Notes under the pieces: model-generated | Told to the model about the DNA's origin: nothing | Seen by the model: only the letters and a program-made list of their open reading frames with translations | Databases searched by the model: none | Assembly (NCBI RefSeq): GCF_001517085.1 | Contig: NZ_LRAC01000128.1 | Location: forward strand, 32,319-96,318 | Length of the DNA: 64,000 nucleotides | Direction of reading: 5' to 3' | DNA from: Paenibacillus sp. DMB5 | GTDB lineage: Bacteria > Bacillota > Bacilli > Paenibacillales > Paenibacillaceae | Made by a program: the position numbers and the translations under genes | Shown: piece after piece, positions 16,555-25,881 of the stretch | Numbering within the stretch: the first letter of the stretch is position 1 | Layout of the letters: every line of letters starts with the position of its first letter

Positions 16555-17589
16555 ATGAGAGAGAGGCATGAGCCTGTGGAAACAATAGTGAGGGAGCTTT
16601 GGCCGGAATGGGCCGGAACGCTGAAGAAACGCAGCGGAGGCTGGAACAACACAACCTATATAGTGAACGGTAACGGCCGGAAGGGTGTTCTGCGCATTTA
16701 TGATACACATCGTGACAGGGAAAAAATTGAATTCGAACATTACGTGCTGCTTGAGCTGAACAAGCTGTCTTTACCGTTCAATACTCCGCTGCCGGTTCAA
16801 AACGTATATGGAGACACACTGGTGCAGCTTGAAGGGGGTAAAGGCAAATATGCCTGCTTGTTCAGTTATATTGACGGAGATTCTCCCGGCGAGGAGGTTA
16901 CGGGTTACTATGAGTCGTTCGGCGCGTCTGCAGGACAGCTGTCGTCCGTTCTGTCTGAATTAGCTCCCGGCCCGAAGCCGGTTTACCGTCCCTATTACGA
17001 ACTCCGGCAGGCATATCCGTTATGTACAGATGAGACGGTCCGGGAGCTGTGCATGAATCCGCCGGAGGCGCTGGCTGAGCTGAAGGTGGAGCTTGGCAGG
17101 ATATATGAGGCCTATGTAAATATTGCAGATTGGCTAAAAGAACTGGAAACACTCCCGCATCAGCTGATCCACGGAGATCTCAATGCTTCTAATCTGCTGG
17201 TGGATACGGGTGATCACAGCCGGGTTGCGGCACTTCTTGATTTTGAATTCTGTACCTATGATTTGCGGGCCATGGACCCTGCAGTCATTCTGTCGGGGCT
17301 GCTGGGCCATCCGGAGCAGCAACAGGCAGTCCGTGATTTCTGCAAAGGCTTTAGCCGGAGCGTAACGCTGACCGCTGAAGAACTGACAGCTATCCCAGTC
17401 TTGATGCTGCTGCGCAAAATCGATGTGTTCCTGCATTTTGCCTCCCGTTATCTGGAAGGAACGGACGAAATCAGCGTGCTTCATGAGCAGACGCGGCTGC
17501 TATCCGCTGATCTGATCCAGCTGTCGGCAGGAACAGCAGGGATTGTGGAGCTTTTACGGGAAGAGCAGGGTAGATCCGGCAGGGGATAA
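16555..17589 (+). CDS. Aminoglycoside-phosphotransferase-like kinase (APH/ChoK fold)
   Basis: 344 aa. Glycine-rich N-lobe motif KKRSGGWNNTTYIV (near 25), the catalytic loop HGDLNASNLL (near 205) and the metal-binding LLDFEFC (near 225) show an intact small-molecule kinase of the APH family. Such proteins include homoserine, fructosamine, choline and spore-coat CotS-like kinases. The substrate is not readable from sequence and no antibiotic-resistance role is implied. Single gene with its own promoter; AAGAGGG lies about 11 bases before ATG. Confidence 0.8.
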   Translation: MRERHEPVETIVRELWPEWAGTLKKRSGGWNNTTYIVNGNGRKGVLRIYDTHRDREKIEFEHYVLLELNKLSLPFNTPLPVQNVYGDTLVQLEGGKGKYACLFSYIDGDSPGEEVTGYYESFGASAGQLSSVLSELAPGPKPVYRPYYELRQAYPLCTDETVRELCMNPPEALAELKVELGRIYEAYVNIADWLKELETLPHQLIHGDLNASNLLVDTGDHSRVAALLDFEFCTYDLRAMDPAVILSGLLGHPEQQQAVRDFCKGFSRSVTLTAEELTAIPVLMLLRKIDVFLHFASRYLEGTDEISVLHEQTRLLSADLIQLSAGTAGIVELLREEQGRSGRG

Positions 17590-17833
17590 GCGACTCAAGC
17601 TGTCAAAAGAAAATAACAGTATTAGACTGTCAATGCTTCATTAAACTAACGGGCAGAATAGCGTGGCGGCGAACCAACAAAGTGGTTGCTTACTCTCTAT
17701 AGTTGGAAGGAAAGTTCTATTCTGTCGCGAATTCATTAGTCATGCCAAAGTTACGAATTTCGTAAAAAAGTCGCGGTAGAGCATTAGAAAGAGCAGTTTA
17801 GTTATCTATATCTTCATAGAAAGGTGATTACGT

Positions 17834-18343
17834 ATGAACCAAAGACCGTCTGAAGAAGAATACGCTGGGGACGTGGGCGTGTATATCCAGTTGGTACCGG
17901 AAGGCAGCATCATCGACATATTGATCACCCAGGAAAAGCAAATGACCGAGCTGCTGGCATCTTTGACCGAAAGCCAGAGCGCCTATCGGTATGAGGAAGG
18001 AAAATGGACGCTGAAAGAAGTCGTGGGCCACATCACAGACAGTGAACGCGTCATGACCTACCGCCTGCTCCGATTTGCAAGAGGGGATCAGACACCTCTG
18101 TCCAGTTTCGACCAGGAATTGTTCATTCCTCCTTTCGGAAGCTGGACAACTGCGCAATTGGCCGAAGACTACCGGGCGGTACGGCACTCGACGATCACAC
18201 TGCTGCGCGGGTTGCCGACGGAAGCTTGGTCTCGCAAGGGCACAGCCAACAACCTAAGAATTACTGCGCGCGCCCTCGCTTACGGCATCGCAGGACACGA
18301 ACTTCATCACATGGGGGTCATCCGAGATCGTTACCTGAGTTAG
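17834..18343 (+). CDS. DinB-family metal-binding protein
   Basis: 169 aa. Four-helix DinB/YfiT-type bundle with the metal-ligand histidines in VVGHITDSERV (near 60) and GHELHHMGVIRDRY (near 155). Family members include bacillithiol transferases and damage-inducible proteins of unknown role. GAAAGGTGATT precedes the ATG. It stands alone. Confidence 0.85.
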   Translation: MNQRPSEEEYAGDVGVYIQLVPEGSIIDILITQEKQMTELLASLTESQSAYRYEEGKWTLKEVVGHITDSERVMTYRLLRFARGDQTPLSSFDQELFIPPFGSWTTAQLAEDYRAVRHSTITLLRGLPTEAWSRKGTANNLRITARALAYGIAGHELHHMGVIRDRYLS

Positions 18344-18955
18344 TCGTCCTTACTTTATAGGACCCTTCCACCCAGTTCATAGACTGATATGAAGAGAGGA
18401 CAAGACGGGTTGAAAAAACAGCGGCGTTTGGTAGCTGACTGGAGTTTTATCTAAAAATGAATGAATAGCAAATAATAATCTCTTACAAGAAAAAGTCATT
18501 CAACTAAAGGGAAACGATAACGCTATGACATAACGGCAGTTAGTCATACGCTCGGCTGCCGTTGTTTGTTGAAGTATCGGGCAATTTACTTTACTTTAAT
18601 GACATTGTAGTAGGGAGCGTCAAATAACCTTCATCTATTGATGAGGGCTTTTTGACGTTCACCCAACCCTGGTTCTAGGTTTTCTCATGAGTCCTGAATT
18701 GCAGATAATCTAAAAATCTCTTAACCGCGAGTGGTGCTTACAGTGACAATGAAATTTGTTCATTTAAAGAATATTCTATGCATTGGATAGGAAAGAATAG
18801 GATGGAGAATAGAGTCAGGAGCTCATTGAGGCAGCTGAAAGAGCAGATATTATAACCTTCTTTTAAATGAATGGATTTTATTAAGAAATGTGAAACGGCT
18901 TGAATAATCCCATTGTTGGTATTAATATTATATTTGGAATCAATGGAGGTGTAAC
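18344..18955. other. 612-bp intergenic region with two hairpins
   Basis: No gene seen. It holds two hairpins: AACGGCAG...CTGCCGTT (about 18531-18567) followed by GTTTGTT, and a longer one (about 18619-18659) in which GTCAAA pairs with TTTGAC. The sequence becomes AT-rich towards 18956. Both hairpins may be terminators. Confidence 0.5.
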
Positions 18956-19486
18956 ATGTCAAAGGATATATATGATGTAATGATAAATCCTACGCGAATG
19001 AGAATTGTACAAATACTTGCTTCGCTAGAAAAAAAGACAGCTACCGAGTTATGCGAAATAATAAGTGATGTTCCACGAACTACTCTATATCGGCATATCA
19101 ACATCTTAATAGATGCCCATGTGCTGACAGTTGTTGAGGAAAGAAAAGTACGTGGAAGTGTTGAGAGGACTCTTTCGCTCAATACGGATGAATTGAGCAA
19201 GCAAAATACTATGGAGGACGTCCCAAAAAAGATGTTTACGTTCCTTATGAACATCTATACAAAATTTGATAAGTATTTCAATCGAGTGAAATTTAAGCCG
19301 GGAAACAACAAGATATTTTTCAATAATACTATCTTAATGATGGACGATCGGGAATTTGACCAATTCCTTTTGGAACTACAAGGCTTACTCATAAAACACT
19401 CGCACGAAATGTCAGAAGGAAGAAGACCAAGAGATATTTCAATTATATCTGCCCCCCCGAAGAAAGTGAGGAATAGAAATGCGTAA
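18956..19486 (+). CDS. ArsR-like winged-helix regulator
   Basis: 176 aa. A winged helix (~5-75) with MINPTRMRIVQILASLEKKT and TELCEIISDVPRTTLYRHIN is typical of the ArsR/HTH_20 type. The C-terminal ~90 residues are a helical domain seen in YlaC/PadR-neighbour regulators, unrecognised here. GGAGGTGTAAC precedes the ATG. The gene overlaps the next by 8 bases, so it most likely controls or senses for the hydrolase. It is more AT-rich than its neighbours, which suggests acquisition by transfer. Confidence 0.78.
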   Translation: MSKDIYDVMINPTRMRIVQILASLEKKTATELCEIISDVPRTTLYRHINILIDAHVLTVVEERKVRGSVERTLSLNTDELSKQNTMEDVPKKMFTFLMNIYTKFDKYFNRVKFKPGNNKIFFNNTILMMDDREFDQFLLELQGLLIKHSHEMSEGRRPRDISIISAPPKKVRNRNA

Positions 19487-20441
19487 ACACTCAAAAAATA
19501 AAAGGTGGAAGAAAAAAATGTTGACTATTCTTGCTGTTATCCTATGCATTATGGTATCGATAAACCTTATTAGCTTAATTATCAACCAGGTGTTTTTTTC
19601 CAAAGAGTTAGAAAAAATCACACCATATGGAGAAATAGTTGAAGTAAACGGTCAAAACATGCACATCTATTCAATGGGTGAAGGAGAAAAAACCATTGTA
19701 CTACTACCGGGTTTTGGAAATCCGTTGCCTTCTGCTGATTTCGGGCCGTTGATGCGAGAGCTGTCAAAAAATTATACCGTTGTCTGTGTGGAGTATTTTG
19801 GTGTTGGTTTTAGCGATGAAACAGAAGTGCCGAGGACGAACGAAAATGTTACACAAGAAATAAGAACGGCTTTATCCGAAGCTGGTTTTTCCCCTCCGTA
19901 TTTACTAATGCCACATTCCGGATCTGGCATTTACACTGAACACTACGCATCAACATACCCTGATGAAATATCCGGAATTATTATGCTCGATCCTACATCA
20001 TCGGCTAAGAAGGGAGCCGATACACCCGGTTTTGTGTATGGGATAAGTAAGATACAGGAGGCTATTGGGCTAAGTAGATATGTTAATCCTCTTATCGTAT
20101 CATCCGTGCTTTCCATGAAGGAATCCAATGGATATACCGAACAAGAAATTGATGATTATACCAAATTTATGAACCATGTAAATAATGATAATCTCATAGA
20201 TCAGATGAAGCGTCTAAATGATAATATTCTTCAAGTAATGGATATGGATTTTCCAGAGAACATTCCTGTTTTAATAATAGGCGCCTCCAAAACAGGAGAG
20301 GAATACCAGACAGAGCATTTGAAACGGCTCGGCAAGAACGCAGAATTAGCCATCCTTGAAGGATCACACTATATCTATCATTCCCAGGTTTCTGAAATAC
20401 ACAATAAAACCGACATATTCGCTGAAACACGGATAAAGTAA
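19479..20441 (+). CDS. Alpha/beta hydrolase, membrane anchored
   Basis: 320 aa. One N-terminal transmembrane helix (~12-35), then an alpha/beta hydrolase fold: oxyanion strand IVLLPGFGNPLPSADF, nucleophile elbow LMPHSGSGIY (serine near 147, PHSGS in place of the usual GHSxG) and a C-terminal histidine in EGSHYIYHSQ. Lipase or peptidase-like; the substrate is unknown. It is co-transcribed with the overlapping winged-helix regulator. AT-rich like that gene. Confidence 0.8.
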   Translation: MRKHSKNKRWKKKMLTILAVILCIMVSINLISLIINQVFFSKELEKITPYGEIVEVNGQNMHIYSMGEGEKTIVLLPGFGNPLPSADFGPLMRELSKNYTVVCVEYFGVGFSDETEVPRTNENVTQEIRTALSEAGFSPPYLLMPHSGSGIYTEHYASTYPDEISGIIMLDPTSSAKKGADTPGFVYGISKIQEAIGLSRYVNPLIVSSVLSMKESNGYTEQEIDDYTKFMNHVNNDNLIDQMKRLNDNILQVMDMDFPENIPVLIIGASKTGEEYQTEHLKRLGKNAELAILEGSHYIYHSQVSEIHNKTDIFAETRIK

Positions 20442-20515
20442 TACCTTCACTCAAGTGCCGGTGAAGAAGAGATGAATTATAGTCGATCAATCTCTGAGAC
20501 GGAACAGGCGCCTTA

Positions 20516-20556
20516 ATGAATCGGCCGGTAGTCCGAAGGGACTTTCCGGCCGTTCC
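20516..20556 (+). terminator. Hairpin terminator candidate
   Basis: CGGCCGG-AGTCC pairs with GGACT-CCGGCCG and is followed by TTCCT. It ends the regulator/hydrolase operon. The T tract is poor. Confidence 0.5.
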
Positions 20557-20571
20557 TATGTATTCACTTTA

Positions 20572-20860
20572 GTGTCGATTGTTCGTAGTAAAAATACTGT
20601 TCTCAGCCCCACTGGTTATTGGAGCCAGTCTGTTCACCAGCTACTTAAACATCTAGAGAGGGAAGGCTTCGAGGGAGCACCAAGATTTCTCGGAATCGAC
20701 GACTTTAATCGTGTAATATTAAACATTCGTTTCAGGGGAAGTTCCAGGATACGATTACCCTGACCTTGAACCTTACATGTGGTCGGATGAAACGCTTGTG
20801 GGCTTAGTACACCTCTTAAGCATTGATGTAAAAGAAATAAATTATCGCTTTGAGCGTTGA
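20572..20860 (+). pseudogene. Aminoglycoside-phosphotransferase family remnant
   Basis: The first part (VLSPTGYWSQSVHQLLKHL, then GAPRFLGIDDFNR) and a second part one frame away (GEVPGYDYPDLEPYMWSDET, then LVGLVHLL) are the N-lobe of an APH-type kinase. The frames join if one A is removed from AAA at 20721-20723, which restores ILTFVSGEVPG. The catalytic HGD loop and everything after it are missing; the tail (SIDVKEINYRFER, stop) is unrelated. No start or ribosome binding site. Truncated and frameshifted, so not functional. Confidence 0.75.
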
Positions 20861-20969
20861 ACTATCGGGAAACGTTAGTTTAAAGACTACAGCGGAGTCT
20901 AAAACTTTATTTTCAACGAAGACCTGCGTATTTACGAATAACCACCAAAAAACTCCATATCTCATCAAA

Positions 20970-21025
20970 AACAGCTGCAGCATGGAACCCCTGGAAGTAA
21001 GTCTAGGGTTCTTGCTGCAGCTGTT
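20970..21025 (-). terminator. Terminator of the photolyase gene
   Basis: AACAGCTGCAGCA-GGAACCC pairs with GGGTTC-TTGCTGCAGCTGTT. On the minus strand it is followed by a T run. Confidence 0.85.
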
Positions 21026-21029
21026 TAGT

Positions 21030-22399
21030 TTACCCGCTGATCACATCCGGCGTACCTCTTAGTATTTCTTTATAGGTCTCAATCGCCAGCGCCCGTGAAC
21101 GCTTCAGGTCGACAATGGCCTGCGGACGGGGCAGATGGATCTCTTTGTCGGATAGCCCGGATAACTCCGGTAGCCAGGCGCGGATATAGCTGCCGTCCGG
21201 ATCATGGGTCTGAGACTGCGTCACCGGATTCATCACCCTGAAGTACGGTGAGGCATCGTATCCGAGCGAGAGCTCCACAGCCAGCCGCCGCGGTTCAGCA
21301 CATTATCGTAATCCTTCAGCTTCAGGCGGAAGTACCGTTCCCCGTAGATGAACGGACAGCCCAGGTTTTTGGTCAGGAACATGGCGGTAATCATCCGCAG
21401 CCTGTTCGGCATCCAGCCGGTCTCGTTCAGCTGGCGCATAGCTGCATCTATTACCGGAATCCCGGTATTGCCGCTGGACCAGGCTGCAAAATGATCTGTG
21501 CTGAGAGCTGACAGGTCATACACCTTTTCGTAGCTGAAGAAATCCGGGTCCATCCGGGCCTGATACAGGTAGAAATCCCTCCAGCCCAGCTGCCTCAGCC
21601 AGTCTTCCCCGCTTCTGCCGTCCTCGCTCAGCCGGCTGTAAACCGTCCGTACCGAGATGGCTCCGGTGTTGAGATGACGGCTGATCATGCTGGTTCCCTG
21701 CTGCGCATATTTGTCGCGTGCCACCCGGTAGTACTGCAGCTCACTCTGCAGGAAATCATCCAGGATCAGGCCGGGACTTATGCTGCGTGCCGATAAGGTC
21801 AGCTGAGAGAGCTGACGCGTGATCTCCTCGGGAAGCCTGAATTCGGAAACGGCTTCGGCATCGAGTGATGCGGTGTCGAGCTGCTGCAGGCGGGCAGTGT
21901 AGGGCGGGCGGAAGCGTTCAGCAAGGAAGCTGCGCCAGCGGCGGTAAAAGGGAGTGAACACCTTGAACGGTTCGTTCCGGCCGCTCCACTCCATAAAATC
22001 ATTGTGGTCACAGAGCATGCTGTCCTGGCAGGAAAGAAAGCGGATGCCAAGGCCCGTTGCGGTATCGCTCAGCAGGGTGTCTCTTTTTAACGCGTAAGGA
22101 GTATAGTCGGTATGGGTTATTACGAGATCAATCGGGTGGAGCTGAGAAAGCTTGCGCATTATGACCTCAGGCTCGCCGTACAGAAGGTGAAGCAGCTTGC
22201 CCTCCCGGGCATACTCCTCCTGTAACCTGGCTACATGTGTAAGGAAGTTGATGCCGCTGTGTTCAAGATGGCGACCGTTGCGCAGAAGAAAAGGTTCGAG
22301 GATCAGTACATGCAGCGAACGATCACCGGCAGCTTGTATGAGGTCAAATGCCGGCAGATCATAAGTCCGCAGATCCTTGCGGTGGATGAATAGAATCAT
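21030..22399 (-). pseudogene. phr: Deoxyribodipyrimidine photolyase, frameshifted
   Basis: Class I CPD photolyase. The N-terminal part (MILFIHRKDLRTYDLPAFD to NRGGWLWSS, ~376 residues) is intact, including the FAD-domain pattern WLRQLGWRDFYLY and MPNRLRMITAMFLTKNLG. The remainder (LGYDASPYFRVMNPVTQSQT, then FDP-like DPDGSYIRAWLPEL) is in another frame. They join if one C is restored near 21270 (TCTCGCTC for TCCTCGCTC), giving about 456 aa, close to the usual length. An AAGGA-type ribosome binding site precedes the ATG. Either a recent knock-out of light-driven DNA repair or a sequencing error. Confidence 0.85.
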
Positions 22400-22499
22400 A
22401 TGGGCAGCTTCCTTTCACAGTCGAAAAAGTATTACTCATTATTAAACTGTGAACCGGGCAATGAACTATACCAGCACTAAAATGATTGTGCCAGGCCGT

Positions 22500-22871
22500 T
22501 TAGATCAGCCTGTACCCCGAAGGCAGGTCGCCGGTTCTGCGGATTTCCCGGATTTGCGCGAGGGTGAGCCGCTGATTGGTTGATATAATGGATTCTACAT
22601 CATTGCCGCGGATGAAGTCATCCAGATCACGGATGTTAGTATTACCGCGGAGCACGCGGAAGCTGCCTCTGAACCGGGTTCTGCTGAACAGCACCAGGGT
22701 TGCATTGCTGCTGGTAGAGAAAAAACGCAGGCTCTCAATACCGTCAAGGATATTATCTGTATTACGGATGCCCAGGTTACCGGTATAAGTTCTTCTGCGG
22801 CCCAGGTAATTTTCTTCCTCAAAGACTCTCAGGCGGGGGTAGGTCTGGGATACATGAACGTTTGGCTTCAT
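22500..22871 (-). CDS. Beta/gamma-crystallin-fold protein
   Basis: 123 aa from ATG 22871, seven bases from AGGAGG (an ATG at 22877 is too close to it). It has two Greek-key-like repeats, VFEEENYLGRRRTYTGNLG and VLFSRTRFRGSFRVLRGNT, each with the aromatic-x4-aromatic/F-x-G pattern of beta/gamma crystallins. It lacks a signal peptide and membrane segments. Microbial members often bind Ca2+, but the N/D-N/D-x-x-S/T-S loops are not clearly conserved here, so metal binding is doubtful. Monocistronic. Confidence 0.65.
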   Translation of the reverse strand: MKPNVHVSQTYPRLRVFEEENYLGRRRTYTGNLGIRNTDNILDGIESLRFFSTSSNATLVLFSRTRFRGSFRVLRGNTNIRDLDDFIRGNDVESIISTNQRLTLAQIREIRRTGDLPSGYRLI

Positions 22872-23019
22872 CTTCATTCCTCCTAAGGTTGTCAAATCTG
22901 ATGCAATTCTATTTTATGTACGGGCAACATTTTGGTGTGGTTGATAGACTAGCAGTCCCCTAATAGGGCACCTAAACCGGTATAACGTATCGGAGTCAGA
23001 ATAATCCGGAAGTTCAGGC

Positions 23020-23061
23020 TTTACTTTACCATTATCCTAGTGTACTATGTAACTAATACAC
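23020..23061 (+). promoter_or_regulatory. Promoter and GntR(YtrA)-type operator of the ABC operon
   Basis: TTTACT (23020-23025), 17 bases, TACTAT (23043-23048). The inverted repeat GTGTACTA-N6-TAATACAC (23040-23061, 7 of 8 arm positions match) covers the -10. The operon encodes a YtrA-like repressor, which is the likely ligand of this site. Confidence 0.65.
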
Positions 23062-23083
23062 CAGTACAGGAGGTACAACGGGA

Positions 23084-24055
23084 ATGGAACGGACTTCAGT
23101 GAATCAGCTACAGTCAGATGCGGCAGTCGATCTGCCGGTTCTGCAAATGAAAAGTGTTACGAAGATGATCAAAGGGAAGGCGATCGTCAACCAGCTGTCT
23201 TTTGAAATCCGTAAAGGGGAGATTGTTGGGCTGCTCGGACCAAACGGTGCAGGCAAAACAACGGCAATCCGCCTGATGACCGGACTGATCCGAATGACCG
23301 AGGGTGACGTCCTGGTTCACGGGCACAGCATCCGCCATGATTTTCAGCAGGCTATCGGCCATATCGGGGCCATTATCGAGAACCCTGAGTTTTATTCCCA
23401 TATGAGCGGTCTTGATAATCTGAAGCAATACGTGCGGATGAGCGACGGGATTGCGGAATCACGGATAGCTGAGGTGATAGAGCTGGTAGGGCTGCAAGGT
23501 GCGATGGATAAAAAAGTGAAAGCCTATTCCCTCGGGATGCGTCAGCGGCTGGGGATTGCCCAGGCTCTGCTGCACTCGCCAAAGCTGCTGATTCTGGATG
23601 AGCCCACCAATGGACTTGATCCGGCGGGTATCCGGGAGATGCGGGAGTATATGCGGAAAATCGCCGAGGTGGAAGGGATTTCCATCCTGATCTCCAGCCA
23701 TATGCTGGGCGAAATCGAGCAGATCTGCCATCAGGCGGTCGTCATCCAGAACGGTACGCTAGTCAAAGTTACCCGGCTTGGAGCACAAGACAGCACAGAG
23801 AGTGAGGTCTCCCTGAGCATCAGGGTTGATAATCTTAAAGCGGCGGCAGCTGTTATTCAGTCGGAAGAGGGAGTGCGGCTGACTGCCACAGATGAACAGC
23901 ATTCCGAGCTGATTATCAGCCTGCACGACCGTAAAGTGCCTGAGCTGGTTGCTTCTTTCAGTGCAGCCAAGGTCGGCCTATACCGGATTACGGAGCATAA
24001 ACAGAGCCTTGAAGATGATTTCCTGAAATGGACTGGAGGGAACCGGATTGCGTAA
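23084..24055 (+). CDS. ABC transporter ATP-binding protein (BcrA/YtrB type)
   Basis: 323 aa. Walker A GPNGAGKTT (near 53), signature YSLGMRQRLGIAQALL, Walker B LLILDEPTNGLDPAG and an H-loop in ISSHML, then a ~90-residue C-terminal extension usual for ABC-2 drug/peptide exporters. It pairs with the following permease, whose start overlaps its end by 8 bases. Family members resist antimicrobial peptides or export small molecules. AGGAGG precedes the ATG. Confidence 0.9.
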   Translation: MERTSVNQLQSDAAVDLPVLQMKSVTKMIKGKAIVNQLSFEIRKGEIVGLLGPNGAGKTTAIRLMTGLIRMTEGDVLVHGHSIRHDFQQAIGHIGAIIENPEFYSHMSGLDNLKQYVRMSDGIAESRIAEVIELVGLQGAMDKKVKAYSLGMRQRLGIAQALLHSPKLLILDEPTNGLDPAGIREMREYMRKIAEVEGISILISSHMLGEIEQICHQAVVIQNGTLVKVTRLGAQDSTESEVSLSIRVDNLKAAAAVIQSEEGVRLTATDEQHSELIISLHDRKVPELVASFSAAKVGLYRITEHKQSLEDDFLKWTGGNRIA

Positions 24056-24797
24056 ATTTCATTTGCTGGTTATTAATGAATGGGTGAAAATGGCCAAGAA
24101 ACGCTCCTTTGTTGTACCTTATCTGATTCTTCTGCTGTTCCCGCAGCTTTTGGGATATATTATCCATTCTGTGTCTCCTGGCTCCTTTGCTTCTGCAGCG
24201 GGTTTTACGAGGGAAATGCTGCTGCCGACCGGAATGGGCCAGGTGATGACGATTCTGTCCATCATCGGAACTGCGGGGATTGTGGCCAAGGAGCATAGCC
24301 GCGGGACCATCAAGTTCCTGCTGATCCGCGCCCGCAGCCGTACAGCCATTCTGGCATCCAAATATGTGACCGTTCTGCTCTATGTTCTGAGTCTGACCGC
24401 TGTTGCGGCGGCAGGTATTTTTCTTAGCGGCGTAATATGGTTTCAGGCAGGCGGCGGAGACACAGGAATAGCGGATATACTGCTATCGCTGCTGTACGGT
24501 TGCATATATTCTTTTGTATATGTGACTCTGGCTTTTATGCTGGGTGTACTGACCCACTCGACAGGTGTTGCTATCGGTCTTTCAATGTTCCTGTTAACAA
24601 TAGATAAAATGGTGATTTCGCGCAGCTTCTATAAGTATTTCCTGTTCCCCAACCTTGATCTGTCCGTATACGGAAGCGGTCAGCAGCCTCCCATGCCCGG
24701 CATGACGCTCGGCTTTTCAGTCGTAGTACTCGCTGTTTACATGACAATATTTCTGCTGGCGGGCTTTCTGGTGTTCAGACGAAGGGACGTTGCTTGA
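24048..24797 (+). CDS. ABC-2 permease
   Basis: 249 aa with about six transmembrane segments and a cytoplasmic N-terminus (KFHLLVINEWVKMAKK), an ABC-2 type membrane subunit. It overlaps the ATPase gene upstream and, by 4 bases, the regulator gene downstream, so it is translationally coupled on both sides. The likely partner is the 23084 ATPase. No substrate is suggested. Confidence 0.85.
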   Translation: MRKFHLLVINEWVKMAKKRSFVVPYLILLLFPQLLGYIIHSVSPGSFASAAGFTREMLLPTGMGQVMTILSIIGTAGIVAKEHSRGTIKFLLIRARSRTAILASKYVTVLLYVLSLTAVAAAGIFLSGVIWFQAGGGDTGIADILLSLLYGCIYSFVYVTLAFMLGVLTHSTGVAIGLSMFLLTIDKMVISRSFYKYFLFPNLDLSVYGSGQQPPMPGMTLGFSVVVLAVYMTIFLLAGFLVFRRRDVA

Positions 24798-25177
24798 TGA
24801 CGATCGAATTTGATAACAACCAGCCGATTTATTTACAGATTATGAACTATCTCAAAGGCGAGATCATCACAGGCAAGCTGAAGCCCGGTGACAAAATCCC
24901 CTCCGTACGCGAGCTTGCAGCAGAACTGCAGATTAATCCGAACACGGTGCAAAGAACCTTTCAGGAACTGGAGCGTGAAGAGATCGTGGAGACGCGGCGC
25001 GGCATGGGGAGATACGTAACGGGGAGGGAAGAGACCATTATGAAGATCAAACGGGAGATGGCCCAGGACATTCTTGAGCGGTTCGTCCGCGGCATGCAGG
25101 AGCTCGGCTTCCAGAGTGAAGAGATCGTAAAGGCTGTGGCTGACAATATTGCGGCAAAAGAAAGCAGGGGGATGTAG
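24794..25177 (+). CDS. GntR-family regulator, YtrA subfamily
   Basis: 127 aa: a GntR winged helix (QPIYLQIMNYLKGEIITGKL, KPGDKIPSVRELAAELQINP, NTVQRTFQELE) followed by a short ~50-residue helical tail. The short tail, rather than a large effector domain, is the YtrA hallmark. Such proteins repress the ABC exporter genes next to them and respond to cell-wall-active compounds in Bacillus. Here the gene lies in the middle of the operon instead of first. The operator candidate is at 23040-23061. Confidence 0.88.
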   Translation: MMTIEFDNNQPIYLQIMNYLKGEIITGKLKPGDKIPSVRELAAELQINPNTVQRTFQELEREEIVETRRGMGRYVTGREETIMKIKREMAQDILERFVRGMQELGFQSEEIVKAVADNIAAKESRGM

Positions 25178-25179
25178 GG

Positions 25180-25881
25180 GTGGACAGTATACTACAGGTT
25201 CGGCAGGTATCCAAAACATACGGCTCCAGGCAGGTACTGCACAATGTATCTTTTGAACTGGGCCCCGGCAAAATTGTCGGACTGCTGGGCAGCAACGGAA
25301 GCGGAAAAAGCACAATGATGAAGTTAATCGCAGGGCTTGCACAGCCTTCCGCCGGCAGCATCTCGGTACTGGACACACCTGTTGGGGAAAAAAGCAAGCT
25401 ACTTGTATCCTTCATGCCTGACCGTCCGCTGACTGAAAAATGGATGAATGTAGGCGACGCACTGAAATTTATGAGGGACTTTTACCCTGATTTTGATCCG
25501 GAAAAAGCCCGCCGCATGCTTGACTTCATGAAGCTGAGTGAAAAAAGTAAAGTATCCTCGCTATCCAAAGGGATGAACGAGCGCCTGCAGCTTACGCTTG
25601 CCCTGTCCCGCAGGGCCAGGCTGTATATGCTGGATGAGCCGATTGGCGGCGTCGATCCGGTGGCCCGGACCAAAATCCTCAATGCCCTGATGGAGTTTTA
25701 TGAGGAGGACAGCACGATTCTGATCTCTACCCATCTGGTATCGGATATCGAACGGATTTTTGATGAGGTGATTTTTATTAAAGAAGGGGAAATATTCTTG
25801 CACAGTGATGTTGAGGAATTGCGGCTGCAGCGCGGTAAGAGCATAGATGAGCTGTTCAGAGAGGTGTTTGCGGAATGCTGA
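25180..25881 (+). CDS. ABC transporter ATP-binding protein (second)
   Basis: 233 aa from GTG 25180, three bases after the regulator stop. Walker A GSNGSGKST (near 40), signature LSKGMNERLQLTLAL and Walker B LYMLDEPIGGVDP. It lacks the C-terminal extension of the first ATPase, like YtrE/EcsA-type exporters. The next gene overlaps by 7 bases and should be its permease. Confidence 0.88.
   Translation: MDSILQVRQVSKTYGSRQVLHNVSFELGPGKIVGLLGSNGSGKSTMMKLIAGLAQPSAGSISVLDTPVGEKSKLLVSFMPDRPLTEKWMNVGDALKFMRDFYPDFDPEKARRMLDFMKLSEKSKVSSLSKGMNERLQLTLALSRRARLYMLDEPIGGVDPVARTKILNALMEFYEEDSTILISTHLVSDIERIFDEVIFIKEGEIFLHSDVEELRLQRGKSIDELFREVFAEC

Noticed and set aside
16384..16740. 118-codon minus-strand frame, whose last 33 codons look somewhat protein-like
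   Set aside because: Overlaps the start of the phosphotransferase gene; no ribosome binding site before either possible start.
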